Shown: positions 1 through 7,921, numbered from the stretch's first letter. The stretch is 64,000 nt of DNA from Micromonospora coerulea (GCF_016598485.1 NZ_JAEMUW010000018.1:1-64000); one strand, 5' to 3'. Numbers and translations are program-made. Notes: a model not told the origin generated them from the sequence alone.

Positions 1-102
1 TTCCGGGCCGTACGGCGGGTGGTTGTGCCACCAGCGCCAGCCAGCAAGGGCCACCACCGCCATGATGACCGCCACCACCGGCCCGGTCCTTCGCCACGTC
101 AT
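1..102 (-). CDS. N-terminus of a membrane-anchored or exported protein (partial)
   Basis: This is the first 34 codons of a gene running off the left edge. Reading the minus strand from the ATG at 102 gives two Arg residues, then a hydrophobic stretch (about residues 8-24) followed by WRWWHNHPPYGPE. That is a single N-terminal membrane segment or signal anchor. The HNHPPYGPE motif after a short anchor resembles small actinomycete hypothetical proteins as I remember them. No strong ribosome binding site is visible, and no function can be given from this fragment. Confidence 0.5.
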   Translation of the reverse strand, partial: MTWRRTGPVVAVIMAVVALAGWRWWHNHPPYGPE

Positions 103-210
103 GCGCGACAGTGAACCATGCGATGGCCCCCTATCTGGCTTGGCTCTAGCGCCACATGAAGTTTGGCCGTACCGTACGGCGACCTAGGCAGGTACACGTA
201 CGAGGAACCC

Positions 211-765
211 ATGCGGCGAGCATTTCTGGTCATTGCTAGCGCTGCCGTCCTGGTGGCGGCGGCTGCGGTATTCGTGACGGTCCGGGGATTGACCCAACCG
301 AGCCCGATCGAGATCACGAGTTCAACGGTGGTCCAGGGTCACGTCCTGGATGCCAGCGGGCGAGCGGCCGATGGGGTCGAGGTGGTCGCGCAGCTGTGGC
401 CAGCCAATGACGTGGAACGCAAGGAAGGCGAACCGCTCCCGCTGCATACCGTCGGAACCACCCGCACAGATGAGGACGGGCGGTTCGCCTTCCAACTCGA
501 CCCCGCCACAGTCCCCAACGGCTTTCGTAACGAGAACGAGGAAGTGGCTTGGGTTCAGCTTGGGGTGATGGCCACCAGTGGCCAGCGGTTGTTGGCTTCC
601 TGGGAGCTGCCAGCGTTCACCACCGCGCGATGGGTCACCCCCGATCATGATGGTGCCGAACCGGCGTGGGCGCTGCGCACAGACCAGGGCGATCTGCCAC
701 CGTCGCGAGTTGACGTCGCGCTCGTCCTGAACGGGCAGAGCGAAGTCCGCATCATTGAGCCGTAG
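211..765 (+). CDS. Exported protein with a carboxypeptidase-regulatory-like (beta-sandwich) domain
   Basis: A 184-residue protein starting MRRAFLVIASAAVLV, a typical short signal peptide or membrane anchor. GAGGAA lies just before the ATG at 211; an in-frame ATG at 163 would add 16 unlikely residues. The part after the anchor reads VVQGHVLDASGRAADGVEV then TRTDEDGRFAFQLDP. That is the pattern of carboxypeptidase D regulatory-like (transthyretin-like) domains: G-x-V-x-D-x-x-G-x-P/A-x-x-G-V followed by T-D-x-D-G-x-F. No catalytic residues are seen, so it is probably a cell-surface or secreted structural or binding protein. It ends with TAG TAG. Its partners are unknown. Confidence 0.75.
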   Translation: MRRAFLVIASAAVLVAAAAVFVTVRGLTQPSPIEITSSTVVQGHVLDASGRAADGVEVVAQLWPANDVERKEGEPLPLHTVGTTRTDEDGRFAFQLDPATVPNGFRNENEEVAWVQLGVMATSGQRLLASWELPAFTTARWVTPDHDGAEPAWALRTDQGDLPPSRVDVALVLNGQSEVRIIEP

Positions 766-912
766 TAGTAGTTCGCGCAGGCGGTCCTGTCGGACCGCTT
801 GAGCCGCCGATCGGGCGCGCGGCCGCAGACGCCCTGTCGCCCTTGATCAACAAGTACAGCTTCAGTACAAGCGACCGCCGCAAGGGGTGTGAAGTGTCGA
901 GCACCTCATTCA

Positions 913-930
913 GTTGTTGTGATCAACAAC
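913..930. promoter_or_regulatory. Inverted repeat GTTGTTG-TGAT-CAACAAC
   Basis: A perfect 7-bp inverted repeat with a 4-bp spacer, in the gene-poor stretch before the truncated reductase. A related string TTGATCAACAAG is found at 843-854, and CTGATCAACAAG at 2339-2350 just before the next intact gene. It could be an operator half-site family or chance; no regulator is adjacent. Confidence 0.3.
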
Positions 931-994
931 AGAATGTGCGGGACATGACACTGCGTGGAGAATCAAATGCCGTAATCTGCCGCTGACCGCGCGC

Positions 995-1267
995 ATGAGG
1001 GACCGTCAGTCCGGTTTCGACCCCGCCGTCGTACACCAGCTGAAGGCCACGGCCGGCAGTGATATCACCGTTGGAGGCGCCAACCTGGCGGCGCAAGCCA
1101 TGCGGGCTGGACTGGTTGACGAGTGCCAGTTATTCGTCTGGCCCACGGCCGTCGGAGGCGGCAAGCCGGGGCTGCCTACTGGCGTGCGCGCCGACTTCGC
1201 GCTCCTCGACGAGCGCCGGTTCCAAAACGGCGTCGTTCACCTCCGTTACCGCCCTCTCGGCCACTAA
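995..1267 (+). pseudogene. C-terminal fragment of a dihydrofolate reductase-like (RibD C-terminal fold) protein
   Basis: The 90 codons read DITVGGANLAAQAMRAGLVD, then ECQLFVWPTAVGGGKPGLP, then LDERRFQNGVVHLRYRP. This is the standard C-terminal half of small RibD_C/dihydrofolate reductase family proteins, which normally run 180-200 residues. The N-terminal half, including the expected start and the NADPH-binding first half, is not found in any frame upstream (766-994). The gene is therefore truncated at its 5' end. A small remnant might be expressed from the ATG at 995, but no ribosome binding site supports that. It sits at the edge of a degraded region and is probably debris from a deletion or element insertion. 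Confidence 0.7.
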
Positions 1268-2362
1268 CCAGGGTTACCACCCTGATCTGGGCGCTGCGGC
1301 CTGTGTGACGAGCGCCCGCCCACCCATCCGTCGCATGTGAGACCCATGAGCGTTCGCGGGCTGTTTCCCAAGCATCGGAGGTCCATCGCATGACCGAGTG
1401 AACCCTTCTCGCCAGAGCGGATGACTGGCACACCAGCGTCGCGGACCATGGGCGTCACCCGTCCGTATCCGGCATGCTCAAGGCCCGTGTAACCCGTCAA
1501 CCGGAGTCACCGTGTAACGCATCAAGCGGAGTACGACAGGGCCGGCTGCCGGCGATGTGTTCAAAGTTTCTGTACGTCTTCAAGGCGGTCCGCAACGGGC
1601 CGCACGCGCCGCCGCCAGGGCGCGCGCCAGCCGCGCCGCTGTCGCTCTGCGGCTGTCACGCCGGACGCCCGGCGGCTGGCGCGGAGGGCGGAAAGCCCAG
1701 AGGGCCGCCACAGAGCGACAGACCGTTGAGCGGTGAAGTGGTGGGCCGGCAGCCGGCCGGGCCGCGCGGCCAGCATCCCGCGCGGCGTAGGGGAGCGCAC
1801 GCCGGCCGCGTCGGCGAGCTGGCGGCGGCCGCGGGGTTGCGGCTACTACGCCTCCGGCGGGGGCGCTCCGGCTCCAGGATGGCCGAAGATCGTCGGCGAG
1901 TCGCGGTCCGTGGGTGGTTGCGGTAGGCGATCCCGCCGCCATCGACCCGGGCAAGCCGAGCAGACCACCGCCCGACCCGCCAGCGTCCGAACCTGTGTCA
2001 AGGTCCGCCTGACGTGGCGGGCCGGGCGGCGGCCCGCTCCCCAGCAGGGCGGGTCGACGGCGACGGGATGGCGTCTCGCTAGCGGAGAGGAACCACGTTC
2101 TTCGGAGCTGGGGCTGCTCTCCGTGGTGTTGGCGCTAGTGACCTCAGGATGACCGGGCTGAGGCCAAGCCGACCCGACACCTGACTCATCCGCAACGGCT
2201 CCCATTACCGCCTGTACGACGTTGACCGGTACGAGCTGGACGAGATGCCGGTGTCGTCCTGGATCAGATGGCGATCCTTACTGAGATCACCTCAATGGGT
2301 AGCCCCAGTCTCATGTGATCGCGTACGCTCCGGCCGTTCTGATCAACAAGGAGGCGGACGTC
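1268..2362. other. Gene-poor degraded stretch
   Basis: I see no convincing gene here. Open frames such as 1474-1926 have no coherent protein character (Arg/Pro/Gly-rich in several frames) and look like high-GC noise. The stretch contains a 27-bp motif at 1567-1593 that recurs at 45.9 kb. It also has a short readable patch near 2185-2244 (LIRNGSHYRLYDVDRYELDE) that could be a leftover of a DNA-binding protein. There is no complete RNA gene. Confidence 0.6.
1567..1593 (+). repeat. Dispersed motif, copy 1
   Basis: TTTCTGTACG, three variable bases, TCAAGGCGG, one variable pyrimidine, CCGC. The same 27-bp arrangement is at 45922-45948, with 23 of 27 bases identical. Both copies sit in non-coding accessory DNA and are followed by very G/C-rich, partly self-complementary sequence. 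Function unknown. Confidence 0.55.
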
Positions 2363-2725
2363 ATGGGGCTGCGCGAGAGACTGACTGAACGGGTACAGCC
2401 ACTGCTGCCCGGGGAGCAGGTACGGCAGGTGTTCATGGCACAGGCGGGTGTGAATCCGTGGATCGGCAATATGTTCGGATTAGTGGGCCAGTCCCTGGTG
2501 AAGCGACGCATCGTTGCCGTGACCGACCAGGCAGTGGTTGTCTTCGGGGCTACGTTCAATGGCGGCAAGCCGACCGAGGTATTGCGCCGGCTTCCGCGAG
2601 AGACGCAGCTCGGTCCTACGAAGGGGATCTGGAGCCAAGTCAACGTCGGCGACGAGAAGACGTGGGTCCACGCCAAGTTCCGCAAGGATGTCAGCGCGGC
2701 AGATGCGACGGTGTTGTCCAGCTAA
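2363..2725 (+). CDS. Small conserved hypothetical protein, PH-like
   Basis: A 120-residue protein. The start at 2363 is fixed by AAGGAGG at 2348-2354 with 8-base spacing; a longer frame from 2315 has no such site. The sequence RRIVAVTDQAVVVFGATFNG followed by a run of alternating polar and hydrophobic residues is typical of small bacterial PH-like domains that start with a short helix. No signal peptide or membrane segment is seen. It is surrounded by non-coding, decayed sequence, so it may be an accessory gene, but codon use looks normal for the genome. Biochemical role unknown. Confidence 0.7.
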   Translation: MGLRERLTERVQPLLPGEQVRQVFMAQAGVNPWIGNMFGLVGQSLVKRRIVAVTDQAVVVFGATFNGGKPTEVLRRLPRETQLGPTKGIWSQVNVGDEKTWVHAKFRKDVSAADATVLSS

Positions 2726-3257
2726 ATTGGAGGGGTACCGTCGTTATCCACAGCCCGGCATCGCGCTGTTGACCCCGCACTGGTCTCGGCGGAATGCTGT
2801 TGTAATCCGGCGAGGCCACGCTGGCTGGCCACGGCTTCGGCAGGTGGGGCGGTTCGAGCAGCAGGCCACCCGGCAGGGCAGGCAGTACCGGTATGGCGAT
2901 TCGCCCTCGACCTAGCCAAGGCCGGGGGCGACTGCCGTGTCAGCGAGGAAGTCAGCGAGACGTCCGACAAGCCCCAGTAACCATCAACACGAGACGGCGG
3001 GGTCTGCGCACACGACGATGCCCAACGACACCCGACGGGTCTAGCTCAGCATCCGGTGCCGCCTTTGCAAGGCCAGGGGTTAGGGGTCGAGCCTCAGCCT
3101 TCCCAGGTCCGTGCCCGATCCGTGCCCGATACAGCGGTCAACATCGGCCAGCAGAGGCTCGTCGCGGAGCTTGGCCGGGTCGCCCGTGCTTGCGGTACCA
3201 GCCCGCACCACGCCCGGGACCGTGACTCAACCCGATTCCCAAGCTGGCAGTCCACCG
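2726..3257. other. Gene-poor stretch with possible attachment-site debris
   Basis: No convincing gene. Observed items are a TTATCCACA string (DnaA-box consensus) at 2744-2752 and a direct repeat of CCGTGCCCGAT near 3110-3135. The region contains stop codons in all frames at short intervals. I infer decayed mobile DNA. Confidence 0.5.
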
Positions 3258-3452
3258 CTACTGGTCGTCGTCTTCGTCGTCCCGCATCAGGCGGTCGAGG
3301 TCCTCAGGGCGCATCCGCTTGATCTGGTTCTCCAGTTTGCGGCTGTACTGGCGATCGTTCGGATCCATGCCGTTGCGAGATCGAGAGCTGCGGCCATACT
3401 CCTTGAGGAAGCCACCCAGCTCTCGGCGTATGCGTTCCCGCCGGCCCGACAT
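3258..3452 (-). CDS. Small charged conserved hypothetical protein
   Basis: A 64-residue protein, MSGRRERIRREL through DDEDDDQ. It is strongly basic in the first half (ELGGFLKEYGRSSRSRNG) and ends in an acidic tail. The run DPNDRQYSRKLENQIKRM predicts an amphipathic helix. Short proteins of this layout occur in actinomycete genomes. There is no signal peptide, membrane segment or known catalytic motif; a nucleic-acid or protein-binding role is only a guess. I chose the ATG at 3452 because upstream in-frame codons (to 3563) lack protein character. Confidence 0.65.
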   Translation of the reverse strand: MSGRRERIRRELGGFLKEYGRSSRSRNGMDPNDRQYSRKLENQIKRMRPEDLDRLMRDDEDDDQ

Positions 3453-3753
3453 GGACGCCAACTCTAGGATCCGAAGGACGAGTCGCGCTTTCCCATAACC
3501 GCCGTCGACAGCAACGTCGACAGCAACCGCCCAAGATGAGGACAGCCAGCAGCGACCGGGCACGGATCGTAGCCCGAGGTCACAGACGCGGACGGACGCC
3601 GCCGGACGAAACGCACAGAGCTTGTAAGCGAGACGTCCTAGCCGCCGACCGAGGTCGAGAGAATTGGGCTGACGAGGCGACAGCGGCTCTGGATCCCGCG
3701 GTGAGCTGCTTCGTAGACTCAGGCATGTCCTCTAGCCGGAGCCCGCAGAGTCG
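3453..3753. other. Intergenic stretch with a 17-bp repeat
   Basis: No gene seen. It contains CAGAGCTTGTAAGCGAG at 3616-3632, repeated exactly at 7243-7259. Both copies lie roughly 120-165 bp upstream of minus-strand genes (starts at 3452 and 7119). Confidence 0.5.
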
Positions 3754-4005
3754 ATGAGCGACCTCTACGGCGACATCGAAGAGTTTGTCCGCAGCCTGCG
3801 GCGAGCCGGCCTGGGGCAGCTTGCGCAGTCGCTGGAGGATGTTGTGCTGTACGGCGGTACCAGTGGTGAGATCCTGACCAACGTTGGGCGACTGCTTGAC
3901 CGGACTCGTCGTGAGAGATCCAGACTGCCCGAGGATCTGGCATCGCAACGTGACGACATTCTCAAGAGGACAGCACGCGCCCTCGGAGATGTTGGACAGC
4001 GCTGA
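3754..4005 (+). CDS. Small hypothetical protein (helical)
   Basis: An 83-residue protein starting MSDLYGDIEEFVRSLRRAGL. It is rich in Leu, Arg and Glu with heptad-like spacing, so mainly alpha-helical and soluble. The central segment GTSGEILTNVGRLLDRTRRE fits small actinomycete hypothetical proteins of unknown role that often accompany phage or element remnants. The start at 3754 gives a coherent N-terminus. It ends just before the tRNA-Thr fragment at 4131, consistent with a gene near the end of a former integrated element. No known domain is recognised. Confidence 0.6.
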   Translation: MSDLYGDIEEFVRSLRRAGLGQLAQSLEDVVLYGGTSGEILTNVGRLLDRTRRERSRLPEDLASQRDDILKRTARALGDVGQR

Positions 4006-4022
4006 GCCTCTCAGCCTGCAAT

Positions 4023-4080
4023 GAGCAGCCAAGCGAGCAGCCAAACCGGCGGACCGGCGCGGACGATGACGGACCTGGAC
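4023..4080. repeat. Att-arm-like repeat, copy 1
   Basis: Begins GAGCAGCCAAGCGAGCAGCC and continues with AAACCGGCG and GCGGACGATGACGGAC. A diverged copy with the same order of words is at 7866-7921. Similar strings with repeated GCAGCC precede tRNA integration sites of actinomycete elements as I remember them. Here the tRNA-Thr fragment begins 50 bp downstream. Confidence 0.5.
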
Positions 4081-4130
4081 ACCATGTGACGCGCGACGAG
4101 CGCCCCTGGGAGCAGGAGCCGGGGACTGAC

Positions 4131-4172
4131 TCGTAATGCGTAGGTCGACGGTTCGATTCCGTCAGGCAGCTC
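4131..4172 (+). other. 3' half of a tRNA-Thr(CGT) gene (attachment-site remnant)
   Basis: The anticodon loop and 3' anticodon strand (ACTCGTAATGCG, anticodon CGT), the variable loop, a perfect T arm (GACGG-TTCGATT-CCGTC at 4147-4163) and a 3' acceptor strand (AGGCAGC) followed by TC are all present. The 5' half is absent: upstream bases cannot form the acceptor, D arm or 5' anticodon strand. Integrases commonly use the 3' half of a tRNA as attachment core, so this is best read as the left-over att site of an integrated element. Confidence 0.75.
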
Positions 4173-4447
4173 GGGAGTCTGCGGGTCGGTGACGTTGTCC
4201 GGCACACCTTCCCAAATGGAAGCGGCCTGCAAGTTCGATTGATCGCTGTGCAACACCGGATACCCGGCATCAAGCTCGTCGGCCTGAACGAGCGCGGTAC
4301 GCGGTACCCGTTCGGGCTGAAGTATGGGCAAATGGTGACCAAGCTCAAAGGCTGATAGCTCCTCTGCACAGCAACCGTAGATGTCGCGGCATCCACCTTT
4401 GTGCGGCTTGGCATAGGCTCAGAGTCGTGATCACGGGGAAGGGCGTC

Positions 4448-4930
4448 ATGTTCGTAAAGATTGCCAGGCATCTTGCTGGTGCGGCTGTCGCCTGCTTGGT
4501 ATTCGTCGTGCAGGGCGCCGTCGTCTACCTCGGCCTACTCGCGTACGCGATCATGGCCAACGCGGACACCGGCGGTCCCTTGGCGGGGCCGGTGCTGGTG
4601 CTGCTTGCCGGCGTAGTGGGCGTCGCCTTGGTGCCACTGCTGTTTCTGCCCGCCAGCGTTGTCGGGGAGGTCGCCGCGAAAAGCGGGCGTCTGCTCGCCA
4701 AGTTGCTGGTTGCCTCCGCCGTTGCCGCAGTGCTGTCCATGATCTACGTGTTCCTTGTGGCGGTGGCCACCGATGTGCCTATCGTCAAGTCGGTGCTGGC
4801 GAGCTTGCTCGGGGTGCTCGCCGTGCTCGGTCCTACGGCGGCCTGCGTCGGCGTCAGCCACGGCGTGCGGAAGATCAGGCCAAATCGCCAGGCACGCGAA
4901 GCCGCGGACGGGATGGCGAAGGTTGGCTAG
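4448..4930 (+). CDS. Membrane protein with about four transmembrane helices
   Basis: A 160-residue hydrophobic protein. Four long apolar segments can be seen (about residues 6-33, 43-72, 80-108 and 112-135), followed by a short basic tail (GVRKIRPNRQAREAADG). The start at 4448 is preferred because GGGGAAGG lies 5 bases before the ATG; an in-frame GTG at 4427 overlaps that site. No transporter or enzyme motif is recognisable. It follows the tRNA-Thr remnant and may be the first chromosomal gene after the old element, or part of it. No operon partner is close by on the same strand. Confidence 0.65.
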   Translation: MFVKIARHLAGAAVACLVFVVQGAVVYLGLLAYAIMANADTGGPLAGPVLVLLAGVVGVALVPLLFLPASVVGEVAAKSGRLLAKLLVASAVAAVLSMIYVFLVAVATDVPIVKSVLASLLGVLAVLGPTAACVGVSHGVRKIRPNRQAREAADGMAKVG

Positions 4931-4959
4931 ACGCCGGGCCTTCGCGGGCTACAAGCCGA

Positions 4960-5421
4960 TCAGGGCTCGGGATTGACGGGGTCCGCTTGCGCGGCGTCTC
5001 CGTCACGAAGTACCGAGGGAAGCCGCAGTCGGCGCTTGGTCGTATCGCATGCGGGCTGGTAGCCCGATAGTTCCTCGAACGGGATCCCGTCCTGGTTTTT
5101 GCCCATCGTGCCGAGCAATCGCCTACGAGCTGCCGGCAGACTGATGCCGTCGATACCTTTCCTCTCGATGGCTTCACCGATCCGGCGCAACGGCACCCAG
5201 ACGGTTTCGTCGCGCGATGGCCTGCCGCCTTCGGTCAGATCGCGCAGCCATTGCCCTAGGACCACGGCCTGATCTGCGGCTGAGTCGAACGGAAGTATGT
5301 CTGCTGCGTGGTCTTGTCGTCCGGCACGCGCCATCTGCGACGCGGCCCGCTCCCGAGGACACCCACCTGAGCCGCCGTTGCCACCGGGCGCACCAACATG
5401 ACTGGCGGCGGCCAGGTGCAT
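4960..5421 (-). CDS. Hypothetical protein
   Basis: A 153-residue frame whose second half has genuine protein character: ILPFDSAADQAVVLGQWLRD, then PLRRIGEAIERKGIDGISL, then LLGTMGKNQDGIPFEEL. Residues 1-40 (Gly/Ala/Arg-rich) are less convincing, and the true start could lie further downstream or the N-terminus could be decayed. No domain known to me matches. The C-terminus ends with an acidic/Pro-rich tail. It is convergent with the membrane gene ending at 4930. Confidence 0.5.
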   Translation of the reverse strand: MHLAAASHVGAPGGNGGSGGCPRERAASQMARAGRQDHAADILPFDSAADQAVVLGQWLRDLTEGGRPSRDETVWVPLRRIGEAIERKGIDGISLPAARRRLLGTMGKNQDGIPFEELSGYQPACDTTKRRLRLPSVLRDGDAAQADPVNPEP

Positions 5422-5684
5422 CTCATTCAGTGATTTGCGAAAACGGTTGCTGCAACGCTGGGGTCAATGAGGAGTGGTCGGACGAGACTGTGTCACGCCA
5501 GGATCCGGAGTCGAACGTCTGCGGACGCCATGACTCATGCCGGAAGCGCCTTCGGGGTCACCCTGGCCAGCCCGAACGACGCCGCCGCCGGCCGGAAGAC
5601 ACGTACGAAGGCCCTGGTCAGGACGTCAGTCCCAGCCAGGGCCTTCGACGTTGCTCCGGCTACCAGCACCCGGCCGCTCGGCGT

Positions 5685-6620
5685 TCAGCCGAGCCAGCGC
5701 CGGATCGCGGTCACCGCCCGACGGCTGTAGTCGTCAACCTGGGAACGCTCGCTCGAGGTGCCTTCCCACCCCTGCTCCCAGAGCACGGTCACCACGTCAC
5801 CGATCCGGATCGCCCGGATCAACCGCACATCGTTGCCGCCGGTCGGGTCACCGTTGACGTCCCGAGCCGGTTCGCTCATCTCGAACAGCACCGAGTCGTC
5901 GCCGAAGTCGCCGCTGTCCAACAGCCGCTGCCGGGAGACAACCCCCTCGACGCGCTCCTGCTCGGGGCAGTTCTGCACGGCTCGGCGGAGGTCGGCCAGC
6001 CAGGCCGCGGCCTTCCCGGGCCGGTAGATGGTGACGCTGTGCAGGTAGCTGCCGTCTGGCACCTGCCCCTCGGGGGTGTCCAGGTTCCGGTAGACCAGTT
6101 TCCTGGTCCGGCGCTGCACCAGGGACTCGTCGCTGGGGTAACGGGCGCCGCAGAGTTTCGGCAGCGCCTCCTCGGGGACGAAGGCGGGTGGCGCGGCGAC
6201 GGTTCCGGCCGGCTGGGTGAAGAAGGCCCGGTCGGAAATGCTGGTCGGCGTGTCGGGAGCTCCGCTCCGGGTCGTCGACTTCCCGGTGCTCGGCGTGGTC
6301 GCCGGCCCGCTGGGGCCCACCGGCGACGGCGAGGTGGTGGCCGCCGGGGACGGCGTTGTGTCCACCGTCGGGGGCGATGTCGTGTTCACTGACGGCGTGC
6401 TGCCCGGGGTGACGACATGGGTGCGCTCGTTCGCCGCCAGCACCAACTGGCTGCCGGCCGCCGTACCAACCACCAGGACCGCCGCGGCCAGCGCCGTGAC
6501 CGTCCCCCGGGCACGGGCACGCCGGTCGGCCCGGCGCCGCAGGGCATCCGGAGGGGTGAGCACCTGCTCGTCGGCGTCCTCGGCCAGCGAGCGGTAGAAA
6601 CTGCCCAGTTCACGCGACAC
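5685..6620 (-). CDS. Membrane-anchored partner of an ECF sigma factor (anti-sigma-like)
   Basis: A 311-residue protein. The start GTG at 6620 overlaps the end of the sigma factor gene by 11 bases. Residues 1-45 form a charged cytoplasmic part (ELGSFYRSLAEDADEQVLTP and many Arg), then one membrane helix (TVTALAAAVLVVGTAAGSQL). Next comes a long Pro/Thr/Ser-rich linker (about residues 70-125), then an extracytoplasmic domain with two cysteines (LPKLCGARYP and RRAVQNCPEQ). This layout fits the partner genes of SigE-type ECF factors in Micromonospora and Streptomyces. No zinc anti-sigma HxxxCxxC motif is seen, so its role as an anti-sigma factor is inferred from position and topology. Confidence 0.7.
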   Translation of the reverse strand: MSRELGSFYRSLAEDADEQVLTPPDALRRRADRRARARGTVTALAAAVLVVGTAAGSQLVLAANERTHVVTPGSTPSVNTTSPPTVDTTPSPAATTSPSPVGPSGPATTPSTGKSTTRSGAPDTPTSISDRAFFTQPAGTVAAPPAFVPEEALPKLCGARYPSDESLVQRRTRKLVYRNLDTPEGQVPDGSYLHSVTIYRPGKAAAWLADLRRAVQNCPEQERVEGVVSRQRLLDSGDFGDDSVLFEMSEPARDVNGDPTGGNDVRLIRAIRIGDVVTVLWEQGWEGTSSERSQVDDYSRRAVTAIRRWLG

Positions 6621-7119
6621 CAGTGGCCTCCATTTCCTCGGTCGAGACATCGGGCAGCAGGGCGGCGAGCCGCGACCGGCCACGTGACAACCACGACTTG
6701 ACAGTTCCGGTCGGCACACTCGTCTCCCGCGCGATGTCCTCCACGGACATGTCGAACAGGTAGTGCAGCGCCAGTGCTTGGCGCTGCGCCGCGGGCAACT
6801 GCCGGAGCGCACCCACCAGCAGGACGGTGTCCTCACCCGGCGGACGAACCACGTCCGGTGGACCGGCGCGGGCGATCGCCGCCCGCCAACCGCGGAGCCG
6901 ACGCCACCGATCCGCCGCCAGCCGGGCCACGACCAGACGGACCCACGCCTCGGGTGCGGGGTGGTCGGAGAGCTTCCGCCAGTGCCGCCAGGCCCGGGCG
7001 AACGCCTCCTGCACGAGGTCCTGCGCCTCGGTGTGATCCCCGACCACCGCGTACCCGTAGCGCAGCATCCGCTTCCTGCTGCTCCGGTAGAAATCGTCGA
7101 AGCTCTCTGCGTCCCTCAT
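6610..7119 (-). CDS. ECF sigma factor, SigE family
   Basis: A 169-residue RNA polymerase sigma factor. Region 2 is at the N-terminus (MRDAESFDDFYRSSRKRMLR, then GDHTEAQDLVQEAFARAWRH, the RNA polymerase-binding and -10 region helices). Region 4 follows (ALRQLPAAQRQALALHYLFD, then VPTGTVKSWLSRGRSRL, the -35 recognition helix-turn-helix). The start at 7119 has GGGGAGAGGTGG directly upstream; the frame extends to 7152 without support. It is translationally coupled to the downstream membrane protein, suggesting release of the factor by an envelope signal. Confidence 0.9.
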   Translation of the reverse strand: MRDAESFDDFYRSSRKRMLRYGYAVVGDHTEAQDLVQEAFARAWRHWRKLSDHPAPEAWVRLVVARLAADRWRRLRGWRAAIARAGPPDVVRPPGEDTVLLVGALRQLPAAQRQALALHYLFDMSVEDIARETSVPTGTVKSWLSRGRSRLAALLPDVSTEEMEATGVA

Positions 7120-7242
7120 CCACCTCTCCCCGTTCTGCCGACCGACATGCAATGGGGACGGACGAGCGCACCGGCGGGTTGCAGTCCTGCCGAAGAACTT
7201 TCCCCGGTCCGTTCAGGGCTGGGGCCGGACGGATGTGCTGCG

Positions 7243-7259
7243 CAGAGCTTGTAAGCGAG
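7243..7259. repeat. 17-bp repeat CAGAGCTTGTAAGCGAG, copy 2
   Basis: Identical to 3616-3632, with flanking bases also similar (GC before, GTC shortly after). It lies 124 bp upstream of the sigma factor start. The CTTGTAAG core resembles a Thr(TGT) anticodon loop but no surrounding tRNA structure exists, so it may be another att remnant or a shared regulatory element. Confidence 0.45.
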
Positions 7260-7340
7260 CTGTCGGGCAGCAGTGAGGCAGCAAGTACCAGCCACCGAAC
7301 GCCGGCGCCTGCGGGCCGTGGTACGACGTGAGGAGGGGCC

Positions 7341-7856
7341 TTGATCGATCTGACTAAGGTGTCGGCCATGCCTCTCTCCGGCGGCGCTCGGCGGCGAGCG
7401 TCTGGCTTACCGCTATGGCCCAGGTTCACCATAGGTGGCGTCATGGCCTCGACCGCGCTTCTCCTGGCGGGTCTGTTTGCCGATTTGGGACCGCCACCGC
7501 CGGCCGGCGAGTTGGTCCGAGGCACCGTGGTCTCCGTCGAGGCCGACCGCAGCGGCCGACCTGCCTTGGCCCTGGTACGGATCGATGCCACCGACGGACC
7601 GGTCTTTTGCGGCATCGACCGGAAGGCGTTTCCCGGAGAGCACGTCCCGCCGCCGCAGACGCGTCTGACCGTGGACTACACGCCCACCGCCTGTGCCCCA
7701 GCCCCGGTATCGCGCGAGTTGCCGCGTTGGCTGCTTCTCTCGATGGGCGGTGGCGGACTGGCGCTGATGGTGGCCTACCTGCGCCGGGCCGGGCCGATCA
7801 CCCGGGGTCGATTCATGGAGGCGTGGACCCGCGGCTACATCGGGCGGGGAACCTAG
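7341..7856 (+). CDS. Membrane protein with two transmembrane segments and an extracytoplasmic beta domain
   Basis: Up to 171 residues. GAGGAGGGG lies 4 bases before the TTG at 7341; an ATG at 7368 preceded by AAGGTG is an alternative start. There is one membrane helix near residues 30-48, an outside domain (RGTVVSVEADRSGRPALALV with one Cys pair in FCGID and PTACAPA), then a second helix (LLLSMGGGGLALMVAYL) and a basic tail. The layout (helix, small beta domain, helix) is like DUF3592-type proteins. No enzymatic motif. It stands alone between the divergent sigma operon and the att-like repeat at 7866. Confidence 0.65.
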   Translation: MIDLTKVSAMPLSGGARRRASGLPLWPRFTIGGVMASTALLLAGLFADLGPPPPAGELVRGTVVSVEADRSGRPALALVRIDATDGPVFCGIDRKAFPGEHVPPPQTRLTVDYTPTACAPAPVSRELPRWLLLSMGGGGLALMVAYLRRAGPITRGRFMEAWTRGYIGRGT

Positions 7857-7865
7857 CGGCTGCGC

Positions 7866-7921
7866 GAGCAGCCGAGAAAGCAGCCAAATCGGCGATAACC
7901 GGCGGACGATCGCGGACTGGA
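7866..7921. repeat. Att-arm-like repeat, copy 2
   Basis: Begins GAGCAGCCGAGAAAGCAGCC and continues AAATCGGCG and GGCGGACGATCGCGGAC, the same word order as 4023-4080 with scattered changes. No tRNA fragment follows. The two copies are 3.8 kb apart in the same orientation. Confidence 0.5.

Larger units (their letters stand above)
4006..4447. other. Intergenic stretch holding attachment-site remnants
   Basis: No protein gene. It holds a 58-bp arm-like repeat (4023-4080) and a tRNA-Thr 3' half (4131-4172), both described separately. The rest, 4173-4447, shows nothing further that I can support. Confidence 0.6.

Noticed and set aside
1474..1926. 150-codon plus-strand frame
   Set aside because: Composition is random high-GC translation (Pro/Gly/Arg) with no family pattern; treated as non-coding.
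2744..2752. Origin of replication at the TTATCCACA site
   Set aside because: A single box without a cluster, AT-rich region or dnaA/dnaN neighbours.
4100..4172. Complete tRNA-Thr gene
   Set aside because: 5' acceptor, D arm and 5' anticodon strand cannot be formed from the upstream bases.
5217..6392. 391-codon plus-strand frame over the sigma operon
   Set aside because: Antisense shadow of the anti-sigma-like gene with no family character.
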